Below the pieces are notes generated by a model that saw only the letters and a list, made by a program, of their open reading frames with translations, was not told where the DNA came from and did not search any database. Below, in pieces: positions 1 to 8,015 of a stretch of DNA of 64,000 bases. The DNA comes from an uncultured Aquimarina sp. (lineage in GTDB: Bacteria; Bacteroidota; Bacteroidia; Flavobacteriales; Flavobacteriaceae). The stretch covers positions 620,001 to 684,000 of the forward strand of contig CANMSL010000001.1 in the NCBI GenBank assembly GCA_947500505.1. Direction: 5' to 3'. Made by a program: the position numbers and the translations under genes. Positions within the stretch are counted from its first letter, which is position 1. Every line of letters starts with the position of its first letter.

Positions 1-102
1 TTCTAATACCAGCTCTATATTCTTCATTTTTTGGAGCAGGGACTTTATTCCCTCTCGAAATAAATTATGGTCATCCACTAACCCCAGTTTTATCGTTTCC
101 AT
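1..102 (-). CDS. NarL/FixJ-family response regulator, N-terminal 34 codons (cut by window edge)
   Basis: The reverse strand from base 102 reads METIKLGLVDDHNLFREGIK and onward, the usual start of a receiver domain: hydrophobic beta-1, the acidic pair DD of the Mg site, then H-x-L-x-R-x-G. This opening is typical of NarL/FixJ (LuxR-type HTH) regulators. The phosphoacceptor Asp and the DNA-binding domain lie outside the window. It starts 32 bases after the stop of the sensor kinase gene, so the two form a two-component pair. The kinase would phosphorylate this protein, which should then bind DNA. Confidence 0.85.
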   Translation of the reverse strand, partial: METIKLGLVDDHNLFREGIKSLLQKMKNIELVLE

Positions 103-134
103 ATTGAGCAAATTTTAATTGTCATATTAACATT

Positions 135-917
135 TTATACCGGACAGTTTATTCTAACTTTCATTCCAGGGCTGGCAGGAAGAAACTCTATGGTACCTGA
201 TAACACGGATAGTCTGCTTTCTATATTTTTAAGTCCAAGTCCCTTTTTGTGAGAAAGGTTTTTTTGATCTAAGCCTTTTCCGTCATCTTCATAAATAATG
301 AGGAAGTCATTAAGTTCATTTTTTAACTCCATTTTTATTTTTGAAGCTTCCGCATGTTTTATAGTGTTGGTTATTAATTCCTGAATGATTCGATAGAGGT
401 TTAGTTCTTTTGATTTAGCAATGATTTTTGTCGTATTGTTTTTAAAATTAATTTTAATTTTATGAGAATCATTAAGCGTTTGTGCCAAACTTTCGACGGC
501 TTCTACAAGACCTAGTTTTTCCAGAACCACAGGCCTTAAATTTTGCGAAATACTTCTTACATCCTGAATAGTATTATCCAATAAACCTCTCATTTTATGA
601 GTGATCGTTGTAAGTTCTTCAGGAGGTAAACCTGGAGTAATTTGACCAAAATATAATTTAGTAGTTGTAAGCATAGCACCCACATTATCGTGCAATTCTT
701 TAGCAATTCTGCTACGTTCTTCTTCCTGGCTTTGAATTGCAGTTTTTAATAACTCTTTTTGATAATCAGATTCAATTTTCTGATGTTTTTTTTGCTGTGC
801 CAACAATCTCCTTTGATATACGATAAAGAATACAATTACCGCTAATGATAATAGAAAAATTACCACCATACCAATGATAATAATCTTTAGTGTAATAGCT
901 TCTTCGGTTTCACCCAT
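135..917 (-). CDS. NarL-type sensor histidine kinase (HisKA_3 / HATPase_c), one membrane segment
   Basis: A 260-residue kinase if started at MGETEEA. The open frame extends 19 codons further upstream, to 974, but that part reads as soluble sequence deep inside the preceding gene. Residues about 10-34 form one membrane helix, followed by a charged coiled coil (35-68). The HisKA_3 phosphoacceptor motif is ELHDN, with His about 76. The ATPase domain has an N box (QELITNTIKHA), DDGKG and GLGLKNI. There is no periplasmic sensor domain, so the signal must come from the membrane, the cytoplasm or a partner protein. The preceding 7-helix gene overlaps it by about 30 bases and is a candidate partner. 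Its cognate regulator follows directly. Confidence 0.88.
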   Translation of the reverse strand: MGETEEAITLKIIIIGMVVIFLLSLAVIVFFIVYQRRLLAQQKKHQKIESDYQKELLKTAIQSQEEERSRIAKELHDNVGAMLTTTKLYFGQITPGLPPEELTTITHKMRGLLDNTIQDVRSISQNLRPVVLEKLGLVEAVESLAQTLNDSHKIKINFKNNTTKIIAKSKELNLYRIIQELITNTIKHAEASKIKMELKNELNDFLIIYEDDGKGLDQKNLSHKKGLGLKNIESRLSVLSGTIEFLPASPGMKVRINCPV

Positions 918-1543
918 ACAGCGATAGTATAAAAAATGATTAGTATAATATTTATAATTGCGTGTAGACCCCAAACTAAATAACTAGCCTCAGTCGATCC
1001 TGTAAACAATTTATTATTTATGAAAAATAAAATTAGATTACTGGAAAAGTAAATTAAAAACCCAGAATTGATCCAAAACATAGGATTGGTTTCTAACATA
1101 CTGTATTTTACTTCTTTTAAAAGCATATAAAAGTAACTTAATGCCAAAAAAATTACAATTATGCCCAAAAGGGTGGTGGTATTAGAATTGAAGGTATATA
1201 TGTTTTGAAAAAATAAGACATTTAAAATGGCAAAAACAGTAAATCCAACCCCAATAAAAACAAAGAACTTTTTTGAAAAAGTATGGTTCAAAACAGTTTT
1301 ATAAATATTTAGAATTAAAATTAATTCTATGACCGTGTAAAAGTGATATATGGGGAGGTTATTTACTTTTTTATACCATAATACGTTGGAGATTAATTCG
1401 ACTAAAAAAACAATTATGAGCAAATAGCTGAGTTTTATCTGTATACCTTCTAGTTTTTTGTGCCGAATAATAGATAGAAAAAGAGGCAATACGACTATAA
1501 ATGATGAAATTAATGTTAAACTATCGAAAAAATCTTTATTCAT
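887..1543 (-). CDS. Seven-helix membrane protein of unknown function, upstream of the kinase
   Basis: Starting at MNKDFFDSL gives 218 residues and places the start 4 bases after the stop of the previous gene. The frame is open further upstream, but that would overlap the neighbour. I count seven hydrophobic segments, for example LTLISSFIVVLPLFLSII near the N-terminus and IINIILIIFYTIAVWV near the C-terminus, with short loops and no catalytic motif I recognise. It overlaps the kinase gene, so translation is probably coupled. A membrane sensor or partner for the kinase, which lacks a sensor domain of its own, is an inference from context only. Confidence 0.7.
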   Translation of the reverse strand: MNKDFFDSLTLISSFIVVLPLFLSIIRHKKLEGIQIKLSYLLIIVFLVELISNVLWYKKVNNLPIYHFYTVIELILILNIYKTVLNHTFSKKFFVFIGVGFTVFAILNVLFFQNIYTFNSNTTTLLGIIVIFLALSYFYMLLKEVKYSMLETNPMFWINSGFLIYFSSNLILFFINNKLFTGSTEASYLVWGLHAIINIILIIFYTIAVWVKPKKLLH

Positions 1544-1547
1544 TATA

Positions 1548-2279
1548 TCATTCTTTTGGACAAGTGGGAGGACAAGGTCTGGAATATTCTGCATACGTTT
1601 CATCATTATTAAATTCAAAAAGACCTTTTCGGCTTTGACCATTGTCTATTCTTGGCTTAATGCCTAAAACTGGAGTAAATGAAATCCAGTCTTTTTTTCC
1701 GAATTTATTCATATCGATTCCCGGGTAGAGTGTAATCGCTGTAATATCTCCTTCAAAACTTTGGATGTTTTTGGCAATATCATCAAATTCAAAATACTCT
1801 ACGCGAACCAAAGATTTTAGATCAGTATCATATTTTTTACCCAAACAATGAAATAGATCATCAATAAGATGCATTTCTATGTCTTTCCAATTATTCCATA
1901 CAAAATCTTTAAAAATTTTAGGCACAAGAAAATCTCCAAAATAATTTTGCTTACTGATTTCCGCAACTGGAGTTAATTCAAATACCAAATTCTCATTATC
2001 ATTGACTTCTAGCTGTGGAACACAGGTGATTTTATCGCGATCATCTTTTTCTAAAGTCAGATAAATTTTCATTTTTTGAATATCTTTTTTGATTTCGTTG
2101 AATTTTTTCAGACTGGTCATTTCAAAATGAGTTACTCGATTATACATCGCTTTCTCTTTATTAAAACAATGAAAGTGTTGTGCTAGTTTCAAAACATCTT
2201 CTTTGCACCACTGTTCTCTTTTGTTTTTATGATCTGATAGTGATTTACCCTTTTGATTTTGCTCAATAGTTTGTTCCAT
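1548..2279 (-). CDS. Hypothetical soluble protein, first gene of the two-component operon
   Basis: A 243-residue protein with no signal peptide or membrane segment and no domain I recognise. The N-terminus is charged, with a short Cys/His stretch around AQHFHCFNKEK. The C-terminus ends in a small Pro/Cys-rich tail, PCPPTCPKE, that could bind a metal. It leads a tight leftward series (this gene, membrane protein, kinase, regulator) with a 4-base gap to the next start, so it is probably part of the same signalling operon. Its function is unknown. Confidence 0.65.
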   Translation of the reverse strand: MEQTIEQNQKGKSLSDHKNKREQWCKEDVLKLAQHFHCFNKEKAMYNRVTHFEMTSLKKFNEIKKDIQKMKIYLTLEKDDRDKITCVPQLEVNDNENLVFELTPVAEISKQNYFGDFLVPKIFKDFVWNNWKDIEMHLIDDLFHCLGKKYDTDLKSLVRVEYFEFDDIAKNIQSFEGDITAITLYPGIDMNKFGKKDWISFTPVLGIKPRIDNGQSRKGLFEFNNDETYAEYSRPCPPTCPKE

Positions 2280-2381
2280 TTTATAAGTGTTTAAAGGTTT
2301 TTTAGTTGTTCACTAAAGATAACCAAAAATGCACTTGATAACTAAAAATGAGATGATTAACAAGTGACAACCACTATAAAA

Positions 2382-2417
2382 CACGTATTTACCACATTTT
2401 TTCAAATCACGTATTTA
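2382..2417 (+). promoter_or_regulatory. Two direct CACGTATTTA boxes in front of the aerolysin-like lipoprotein gene
   Basis: CACGTATTTA occurs exactly at 2382-2391 and again at 2408-2417, the same face and orientation, 26 bases apart. The second box ends about 21 bases before a TAATTTTG -7 element, that is, over the -33 region, where no TTTG is present. This is the layout of an activator-dependent promoter. The protein that binds it is unknown; the NarL-type regulator nearby is one candidate. Confidence 0.5.
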
Positions 2418-2438
2418 GGGCCTGTTTTACTCTACTCA

Positions 2439-2446
2439 TAATTTTG
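2439..2446 (+). promoter_or_regulatory. Probable -7 element (TAATTTTG) for the lipoprotein gene at 2512
   Basis: TAATTTTG fits the Bacteroidota TAnnTTTG consensus and lies 65 bases before the start codon. No TTTG is present at the expected -33 position. The upstream CACGTATTTA box sits there instead. Confidence 0.5.
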
Positions 2447-2511
2447 ATCTTTGACACACCAAATCTTCCAAGCACTTTAAAAGCATAAGTAATCACTAAA
2501 ACAAACAACTC

Positions 2512-4161
2512 ATGAAAAATCAAATCAAATTTCTTACAAGACTGTTTCTTGTATTCTTAATCGTATCGGCTTGTAGTAATGATGATGGAGGGGTTCCAAC
2601 ACCTACCTGTTGTATAGTAGAGCTTGAGGGTATAGATTTAAATGAATTCGAAATAGATCAAGGAGGAATCGGTATAAGTGTTAGTGCCAGAGATATTGCT
2701 AGAAAAGGATACATGCCTACAATAGCAGATATTGACGTAAGGGCATCGACTGGTGATTACGATCAAAAAGTTCCTTTTGATTCGTCTAATAATATTGCTA
2801 GTTTATCTTTCAAAAATGAAAATTTAACTGAAGAAGCCAAGGAGGAATTGGAAGAAGGAGTTGATGTGATAACGAGGATTTTAGATGAAAACGGAAATAT
2901 CTTATCAACATTAGAAATTTCAAAATTATCTTTTACTGCTAGTCCATTAGAGCAAGAAGCTTCAGCCAAAGATCTGGACGACCGATATGCAAAAGTAAAT
3001 CTTCGAGAAGATATCAACTATTTTACGCAAATAGTTACCGATAATAATAACGAAATTTATGGTGCGCCCAATTCGACACTTTTTCCTAATACTGTTTTGC
3101 TAAACACCCCGATTATTGTAACTAAGTTAGATGATCTTGACTACACTTCTGAAAATACGGAATTTTTCACGGCGTATAGGTTCGCTGAAGTTCCTGGAGA
3201 AGAAGGAGTTTTTACCATCTCAGTACATAATGGAGAGGATATACATTATCTTTACGTAGTTCCTGCTAATTCAGAGCTTCGAATTCAGAGTAAGGCAAAT
3301 TTAATAAGAAATGGAGGCAATAATACCGGTACTCCTCCTCATTATAAATTTAAAATTGATAAAGTTAACTCAGGATTTTTTACTATAACGCCAACTTTTA
3401 CCGGAAATCCACTCTCTCTGGTAGGAGATCGTCTTAATGCCGGAAGCCCAACTACTGATCCTACCTATTTCAGAATTCTTTCTTTTGATATTGATTGGGA
3501 TATACAACCCATAGAATCAAAGTTTATGCGTCCGATTATGCCCAGATCATCTACTTCTGAAGCATACAATAGTACATTAGAAAATTGCAGTAGTGGTTTG
3601 TTATCACAAACTGTAGGCAGATCAGAATCGCTGGCAACAACAGAAACACTTGGATGGCAAGAATCCATGTCAGTAAGTACAAGCAATGAGTATTCTATAA
3701 GTGTAACCGTGGAAGCCGAAATTTCTACTAAATTCTTTGGTGCCGGTGGCTCAGTGCGTAGTTCTGTAACGGGTAGATATACCTTTAATAAATCTAAAAC
3801 CCTAACAAGCACTCGATCTCAGGGAATCGCAAGTACCCGATCTACAGAGATCTCTACACCGCGTACTCAGGAAGTACACCCGAATACGGCGATAACTGTT
3901 GCAGATGTATATCAAACCTACGAAAACGTTAGAATCCCCTACGTACAACGTTTTAGGGTCAAAGGTAATTATCAGGAAGACGATACAGCATTAACCGGTG
4001 ACGAAATTACAACTCAGTTTGCTTTTAACAGTTTTACTGGAGTAATTACTAATATTGGAAGCGATTATGTCGAAGTAAACGTTAAAGGAATCAACCTGAT
4101 TAATAGATTGATTGATACAGAAACTATTTCTAGAGATGTTGAAGGGGCTTGCAGTAATTAG
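2512..4161 (+). CDS. Secreted lipoprotein with an aerolysin/ETX-MTX2-like C-terminal region
   Basis: A 549-residue lipoprotein. The signal peptide ends in a lipobox IVSAC (Cys21) followed by SNDDGG, which suggests export to the outer membrane or cell surface. Residues 22-355 form an N-terminal region I do not recognise, rich in beta-type sequence. From about residue 363 the sequence alternates polar (Ser/Thr) and hydrophobic residues: SVSTSNEYSISVTVEAEIS, then a Gly-rich turn FFGAGGSV, then a long Ser/Thr-rich return strand and VPYVQ-like strands (IPYVQRFRVKGNY). This pattern is typical of the membrane-inserting hairpin and flanking sheet of aerolysin/ETX-MTX2 pore-forming proteins. The family call rests on pattern, not on a search. 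It may be an effector against other cells or a surface lipoprotein with the same fold. Confidence 0.6.
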   Translation: MKNQIKFLTRLFLVFLIVSACSNDDGGVPTPTCCIVELEGIDLNEFEIDQGGIGISVSARDIARKGYMPTIADIDVRASTGDYDQKVPFDSSNNIASLSFKNENLTEEAKEELEEGVDVITRILDENGNILSTLEISKLSFTASPLEQEASAKDLDDRYAKVNLREDINYFTQIVTDNNNEIYGAPNSTLFPNTVLLNTPIIVTKLDDLDYTSENTEFFTAYRFAEVPGEEGVFTISVHNGEDIHYLYVVPANSELRIQSKANLIRNGGNNTGTPPHYKFKIDKVNSGFFTITPTFTGNPLSLVGDRLNAGSPTTDPTYFRILSFDIDWDIQPIESKFMRPIMPRSSTSEAYNSTLENCSSGLLSQTVGRSESLATTETLGWQESMSVSTSNEYSISVTVEAEISTKFFGAGGSVRSSVTGRYTFNKSKTLTSTRSQGIASTRSTEISTPRTQEVHPNTAITVADVYQTYENVRIPYVQRFRVKGNYQEDDTALTGDEITTQFAFNSFTGVITNIGSDYVEVNVKGINLINRLIDTETISRDVEGACSN

Positions 4162-4220
4162 CTAGCTAAAGAATAGAAAAATTAATACTATTTAAAACCT
4201 TTCATTATGGAAAACTCATT

Positions 4221-4364
4221 TTGGAAACTGGTAAAATTGCTCCAGAGAAATTCGCAGATTTACTAAGCGATCAAGGTGATAATATTGTTCCTTTAGGTAT
4301 TAATCGTCCATCAAGTAACCCTGCGGTTGTATGGTATTTAATTAGGAAGCATATCGATAACTAA
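4221..4364 (+). pseudogene. Short coding remnant (about 47 codons) without a proper start
   Basis: This frame reads LETGKIAPEKFADLLSDQ and ends in NPAVVWYLIRKHIDN before a TAA. Composition and hydrophobic pattern look like the C-terminal end of a real protein. The frame stays open back to the TAA at about 4168 with no ATG, and TTG at 4221 is the only usable start. The ATG at 4207 is in another frame and stops after 19 codons. It is either the tail of a lost gene or a very short TTG-started gene. The family is not recognised. Confidence 0.35.
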
Positions 4365-4462
4365 ATTTAATCTATTCACCACAATTTTGTAATGAACATT
4401 TTTCTTCATTAAAACTTAAAATAAATCAGAAAAAAAGAATGACACCTCAGTGTTTTCAGTTG

Positions 4463-5182
4463 TCATTTTTTTAAATAATATCGAAAGCTTTTCCATAGAA
4501 GGTAAACGCTCATCAAAATTACAAGTATGGCCCATATCCAATAAGTGCCAATCGTATTTTCTGCAATAACCTGTGTGTCTGAAATCTGAATAGCACCATC
4601 TCTTTCGAACTGTTTGGTAAACAAATAATCTAACTGAAGATAGGTACTTAATACAGACTGAAAACCCAAAAACAGAATGATAACTACTTCTAACTTTCTA
4701 CTTTTAAATAGTGTAATCACAAACAAAAACACAGCAAAACTACTCAATACGGCAATTCCCCAAAAAGACCTGATCCATAATAATAAGGAAAGTATCATAA
4801 GGCCTATCAATATCCTAAGTGCGATCATCGAACTTCTATGAGATTTTGCTGAAGCAATCAATAGTGCTCCAACAATTGCGGGGCCTAATAATCCGCCTAT
4901 AGCAACCAATGCATTGCCCATAAAAACTGGTAAATAGCTTCCTCCTAAATAGTAATAGGCTACACCACCTCCATCTTCATAAATTTCTAAGTGCTCAAAG
5001 CTCCCGCCTACCAGTAATGCCGTTAGCCCGTGGCCCATTTCATGAAACCAGGTGCCTAATAACCGAAAAGGATATTGAAACCATCCAAAATAGGGTAATT
5101 GCCATAATACAATAACAGCTATGGCTACAATTACTATCGTATAATCAAAACGTTTAGAGATACCTTTAATTTTTAAATTCGT
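4463..5182 (-). CDS. M50B-like zinc metallopeptidase, membrane protein, no ordinary start codon
   Basis: The first ATG (5038) begins inside the metal-binding motif, reading MGHGLTALLVGGS. Reading upstream in frame gives LLGTWFHEMGH, the complete HExxH motif, preceded by a hydrophobic helix VIVAIAVIVLW and a basic start. The frame is open to about 5182 (ACG, after a TAA) and contains no ATG, GTG or TTG before 5038. The full frame is about 239 residues with HEMGH and 5-6 membrane helices, as in bacterial M50B-like peptidases. Either an unusual start (ACG at 5182, or ATT at 5173) is used, or the start codon was lost and the gene is silent. It lies among other decayed genes. Confidence 0.6.
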   Translation of the reverse strand, partial: TNLKIKGISKRFDYTIVIVAIAVIVLWQLPYFGWFQYPFRLLGTWFHEMGHGLTALLVGGSFEHLEIYEDGGGVAYYYLGGSYLPVFMGNALVAIGGLLGPAIVGALLIASAKSHRSSMIALRILIGLMILSLLLWIRSFWGIAVLSSFAVFLFVITLFKSRKLEVVIILFLGFQSVLSTYLQLDYLFTKQFERDGAIQISDTQVIAENTIGTYWIWAILVILMSVYLLWKSFRYYLKK

Positions 5183-5240
5183 TTACAATTTTTAAAACAA
5201 CCCAAATCTTGTAATTTTATAGCTCAAAAAATTATATTCA

Positions 5241-5769
5241 ATGATTTCTTCGATCCATAAATATTTTTTAATTATTCTGGCTTGTTTTCTAACTATTGGT
5301 ATTTAAAGACAGGGGAAAGTTACAAAAGAAAAACATAATTTTATAGATACTCAAAGCCTCACTAATTATAAACAGATGCCGGTTTACACTCCTGAATCTA
5401 AATCCAAAATGCCTGTTTGTGATTCAAATTATGAATTAGACAAACAAATTAACTCAGCTCTTTTTAATGATGCAAGGAAAACGAGGTGCTGATCACCGCT
5501 ACTCCAACTACTGATCCTTTTTTTTCTTTACTTATAACAAATATCACTAGGTAAGATTGCCAAAAAGCTTAACGAGTATAAATAAGTAAAATCGTGTATT
5601 TATTATTTATTGACAATGATCAACTATGAAAGCCTATTAGTTAACGTTGTTTTTGATGAAAAATATCCTGTCTATCCTGTTTTCATAAAATTACGAATAT
5701 TCTGATCAACTTTTACTTCAGGATTTTCCAGAACATCTTCAGAATACTTTCCAAAACAATGTAAAATAA
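5241..5769 (+). pseudogene. Decayed lipoprotein gene with several stops and a frameshift
   Basis: From ATG 5241 the frame gives a clean signal-like peptide (21 codons, KYFLIILACFLTIG), then TAA at 5304. The same frame continues with protein-like sequence (VTKEKHNFIDTQSLTNYKQM, then MPVYTPESKSKMPVCDSNYE) to TGA at 5490. More pieces follow, such as SLGKIAKKLNEYK, and from 5616 in the same frame INYESLLVNVVFDEKYPV to TGA at about 5703. A one-base shift then yields DFPEHLQNTFQNNVK to TAA 5767-5769. Together these look like one lipoprotein of about 170 residues destroyed by several mutations. The family is not recognised. Confidence 0.5.
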
Positions 5770-5832
5770 CCCTTGTAGAGAATAACCAAAATAATTTTAC
5801 GTTTTACTTAAATATATAACGCTCTAAAAGCT

Positions 5833-7422
5833 ATGAGACTAACCAACATATTATCGAGATCAGTTGTTTTTTTAGTATTCTTCCCCTTTCTGAATTTTGC
5901 ACAAATTCCTGCTTTTCCCGGAGCAGAAGGTTTTGGAGTAGCAACTCCAGGTGGTCGAGGAGGAAGAGTAATAGAGGTCACAAATACTAATGATAGTGGC
6001 TCTGGTAGTTTTAGAGCGGCTTGTGAAGCATCTGGTCCAAGAATTGTTGTATTTAAAGTCGGAGGAACTATTACTTTACAATCAGCAATCAAAATAACAG
6101 AGCCTTACATAACTATTGCGGGACAATCTGCTCCTGGTGGAGGAATATGTTTACGGAGTAATGATAATGGCGAAACAACACTTACGCTTAAAACCCACGA
6201 CATTGTATTAAGATATGTAAGAATTCGTCCAGGACCTGGAGGAGAAAGTGATGGATTAGCAATACAGACCGAAGAAGCCCACGACATTATTATTGATCAT
6301 TGCTCAATTACTTGGGGCGTAGACGAAAGTGCTTCTATCTATACAGGGGATGCCAATAAAAAAGTAAAAAATATTACATACCAATGGAATATTATATCAG
6401 ATGCCTTGGATTGTAGTACGCATGGAGAGGGATGTCATAGTAAAGGTTTTCTCCTTCAATATTGTGATAAAATTTCTGTTCACCATAACTTATTTGCTAA
6501 TAATGGTGCAAGATCTCCTATGATTCTTTCTGGAGAAATTGATCTTAGAAATAATGTAATTTACAATTGGGGCGGCTCTGCAGTAAAAATAGAAAATCGT
6601 CATGGTGATGTGTTTATGAATTACATAAAAAACTATATAGCTCCTGGAGAGGATAGTGATATGAGCGAAAATGGTATTCAGGTTAAAACCGATGGTATTT
6701 CGATGTATCTGAAGGATAATATTGCAGAACATGTAAGACCAGACCATACGTTTCCTGAAGATGCCATAGTCAACTATCGTGAACCTGCTACTTTGGTTTC
6801 ATCTCCTTACAATTACCCTTTTGTTACTACTACATCTGCCAATCAGGCTTATGAGGATGTGCTAGAAAACGCTGGTGCTACCTTACCACAACGAGATAGT
6901 GCAGATCTAGGTACAGTTGATGGAGTGAGAAATAGAACAGGTAGGATTATTGATAACCCTGCAGATGTCGGGGGATATCCAAATTTAAATACAGGTACTG
7001 CTCCTTTGGATAGTGATTCTGATGGAATGCCCGATGCATGGGAAACAGATCAAGGGCTGAACCCCAATGACGCTAGTGATGGATCTTCTGATCAAAATGG
7101 AGATGGATATACAAATGTGGAAGAGTACCTAAATAGCTTAGTTTCCGAATCGCCAACACTCTCTTCAGACAATTGTAAAGGATGTGAAAAAGATAATCTT
7201 ACTATATACCCAAATCCAACTGATAACGAATTACATTTTAGCATAAACTCTAAAGATATTGATCTTATAGAAGTCTATGATATACAAGGTAAAAGAATTT
7301 ACTTTTCGGAATCTGTTGAAAACATTTTTAATATTCCTACAGATTTTTGGAATTCAGGAACCTACGTTGTAAAGTTATCTGCCGGAGATACGTTTTTTTT
7401 AAGAAAAATTATAAAAAAATAG
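5833..7422 (+). CDS. Secreted pectate lyase-like protein (polysaccharide lyase family 1) with T9SS type A tail
   Basis: A 529-residue protein. Signal peptide to about residue 23 (FFPFLNFAQ), then FPGAEGFG and GGRGGRVIEVTN, the standard opening of PL1 right-handed beta-helix lyases. IVVFKVGGTI, ITIAGQSAPG and HCSITWGVDESASIY follow in the expected order. PL1 enzymes cleave polygalacturonate by beta-elimination and need calcium. Residues about 390-430 carry Asp-rich calcium-loop repeats (DSDSDGMPDAW, DQNGDGYTNVEEY). The last 71 residues (YPNPTDNELHF, then GTYVVKL) are a type A sorting domain for export through the type IX system. No SusC/SusD pair or other CAZyme lies nearby, so it is not in a visible utilisation locus. 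Extracellular degradation of pectin-like algal or plant material is the likely role. Confidence 0.88.
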   Translation: MRLTNILSRSVVFLVFFPFLNFAQIPAFPGAEGFGVATPGGRGGRVIEVTNTNDSGSGSFRAACEASGPRIVVFKVGGTITLQSAIKITEPYITIAGQSAPGGGICLRSNDNGETTLTLKTHDIVLRYVRIRPGPGGESDGLAIQTEEAHDIIIDHCSITWGVDESASIYTGDANKKVKNITYQWNIISDALDCSTHGEGCHSKGFLLQYCDKISVHHNLFANNGARSPMILSGEIDLRNNVIYNWGGSAVKIENRHGDVFMNYIKNYIAPGEDSDMSENGIQVKTDGISMYLKDNIAEHVRPDHTFPEDAIVNYREPATLVSSPYNYPFVTTTSANQAYEDVLENAGATLPQRDSADLGTVDGVRNRTGRIIDNPADVGGYPNLNTGTAPLDSDSDGMPDAWETDQGLNPNDASDGSSDQNGDGYTNVEEYLNSLVSESPTLSSDNCKGCEKDNLTIYPNPTDNELHFSINSKDIDLIEVYDIQGKRIYFSESVENIFNIPTDFWNSGTYVVKLSAGDTFFLRKIIKK

Positions 7423-7442
7423 AAAGGCGGTTCTTACAATCC

Positions 7443-8015
7443 TCAAGTTAGAATTTGTTTTATTGTTTGTCTCAGGACAGGGATTGTTTGATCCTCAAAC
7501 CAAGGATTCTTAGTTCTCCAAAATCTATTTCTGGGCGATGGGTGAGGTAAAGGGAAGTATTTTGGGAGATATTCTTGATATGATTTTACAGTTTCTGTAA
7601 GAGTAGGTTTTGCCAATTCTTTTAAATAATATTTTTGTGAATACTGTCCGATTAGAATGATTAATTCCAGGTTTTTTAATTCACTAAACAGAGATGGATG
7701 CCATAGTGGGGCACATTCTTTTCTGGGGGGCAAATCACCGGACACTCCTTTTCCCGGATAGCAGAATCCCATCGGAGTAATAGCAAAGTTCCTGGGGTCA
7801 TAAAAAATTGTATCAGAAACATCTAGCCATTTTTTTAATTCTTTTCCTCCAGGATCATCCCAGGGTTTATCAGAAAGATGAGCTATTCTACCCGGAGCTT
7901 GACTTACTAAAGCGATTTTAGTTTCAGAATTACCACTAACAATTGGGTTTGCTCCTAAGGGTAAGTGTTCAGAGCAAACTTTACAATCTTTGATTTGTTT
8001 TAGTAGGTATTGCAT
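7443..8015 (-). CDS. Uracil-DNA glycosylase superfamily protein
   Basis: A 190-residue protein with the marks of the family 4/5-like uracil-DNA glycosylase superfamily: an N-terminal CKVC pair, the SQAPG loop (the GxxPG water-activating motif) and the C-terminal HPSPRN motif that enters the DNA minor groove. Such enzymes remove uracil from DNA at the start of base excision repair. I see two N-terminal Cys only, so the four-Cys iron-sulphur cluster of family 4 seems absent. Its start codon overlaps the rsmI stop by one base (TAATG), which indicates coupled translation. Confidence 0.8.
   Translation of the reverse strand: MQYLLKQIKDCKVCSEHLPLGANPIVSGNSETKIALVSQAPGRIAHLSDKPWDDPGGKELKKWLDVSDTIFYDPRNFAITPMGFCYPGKGVSGDLPPRKECAPLWHPSLFSELKNLELIILIGQYSQKYYLKELAKPTLTETVKSYQEYLPKYFPLPHPSPRNRFWRTKNPWFEDQTIPVLRQTIKQILT

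Noticed and set aside
4207..4266. ATG-started frame MENSFWKLVKLLQRNSQIY
   Set aside because: It stops after 19 codons and runs out of frame with the better remnant at 4221.
5833..7422. Polysaccharide utilisation locus around the pectate lyase
   Set aside because: No SusC/SusD pair, further CAZyme, sulfatase or hybrid regulator is nearby.
2512..7422. Integrated mobile element carrying the aerolysin-like and lyase genes
   Set aside because: I found no integrase, transposase, terminal repeats or attachment-site duplication; only gene decay is visible.
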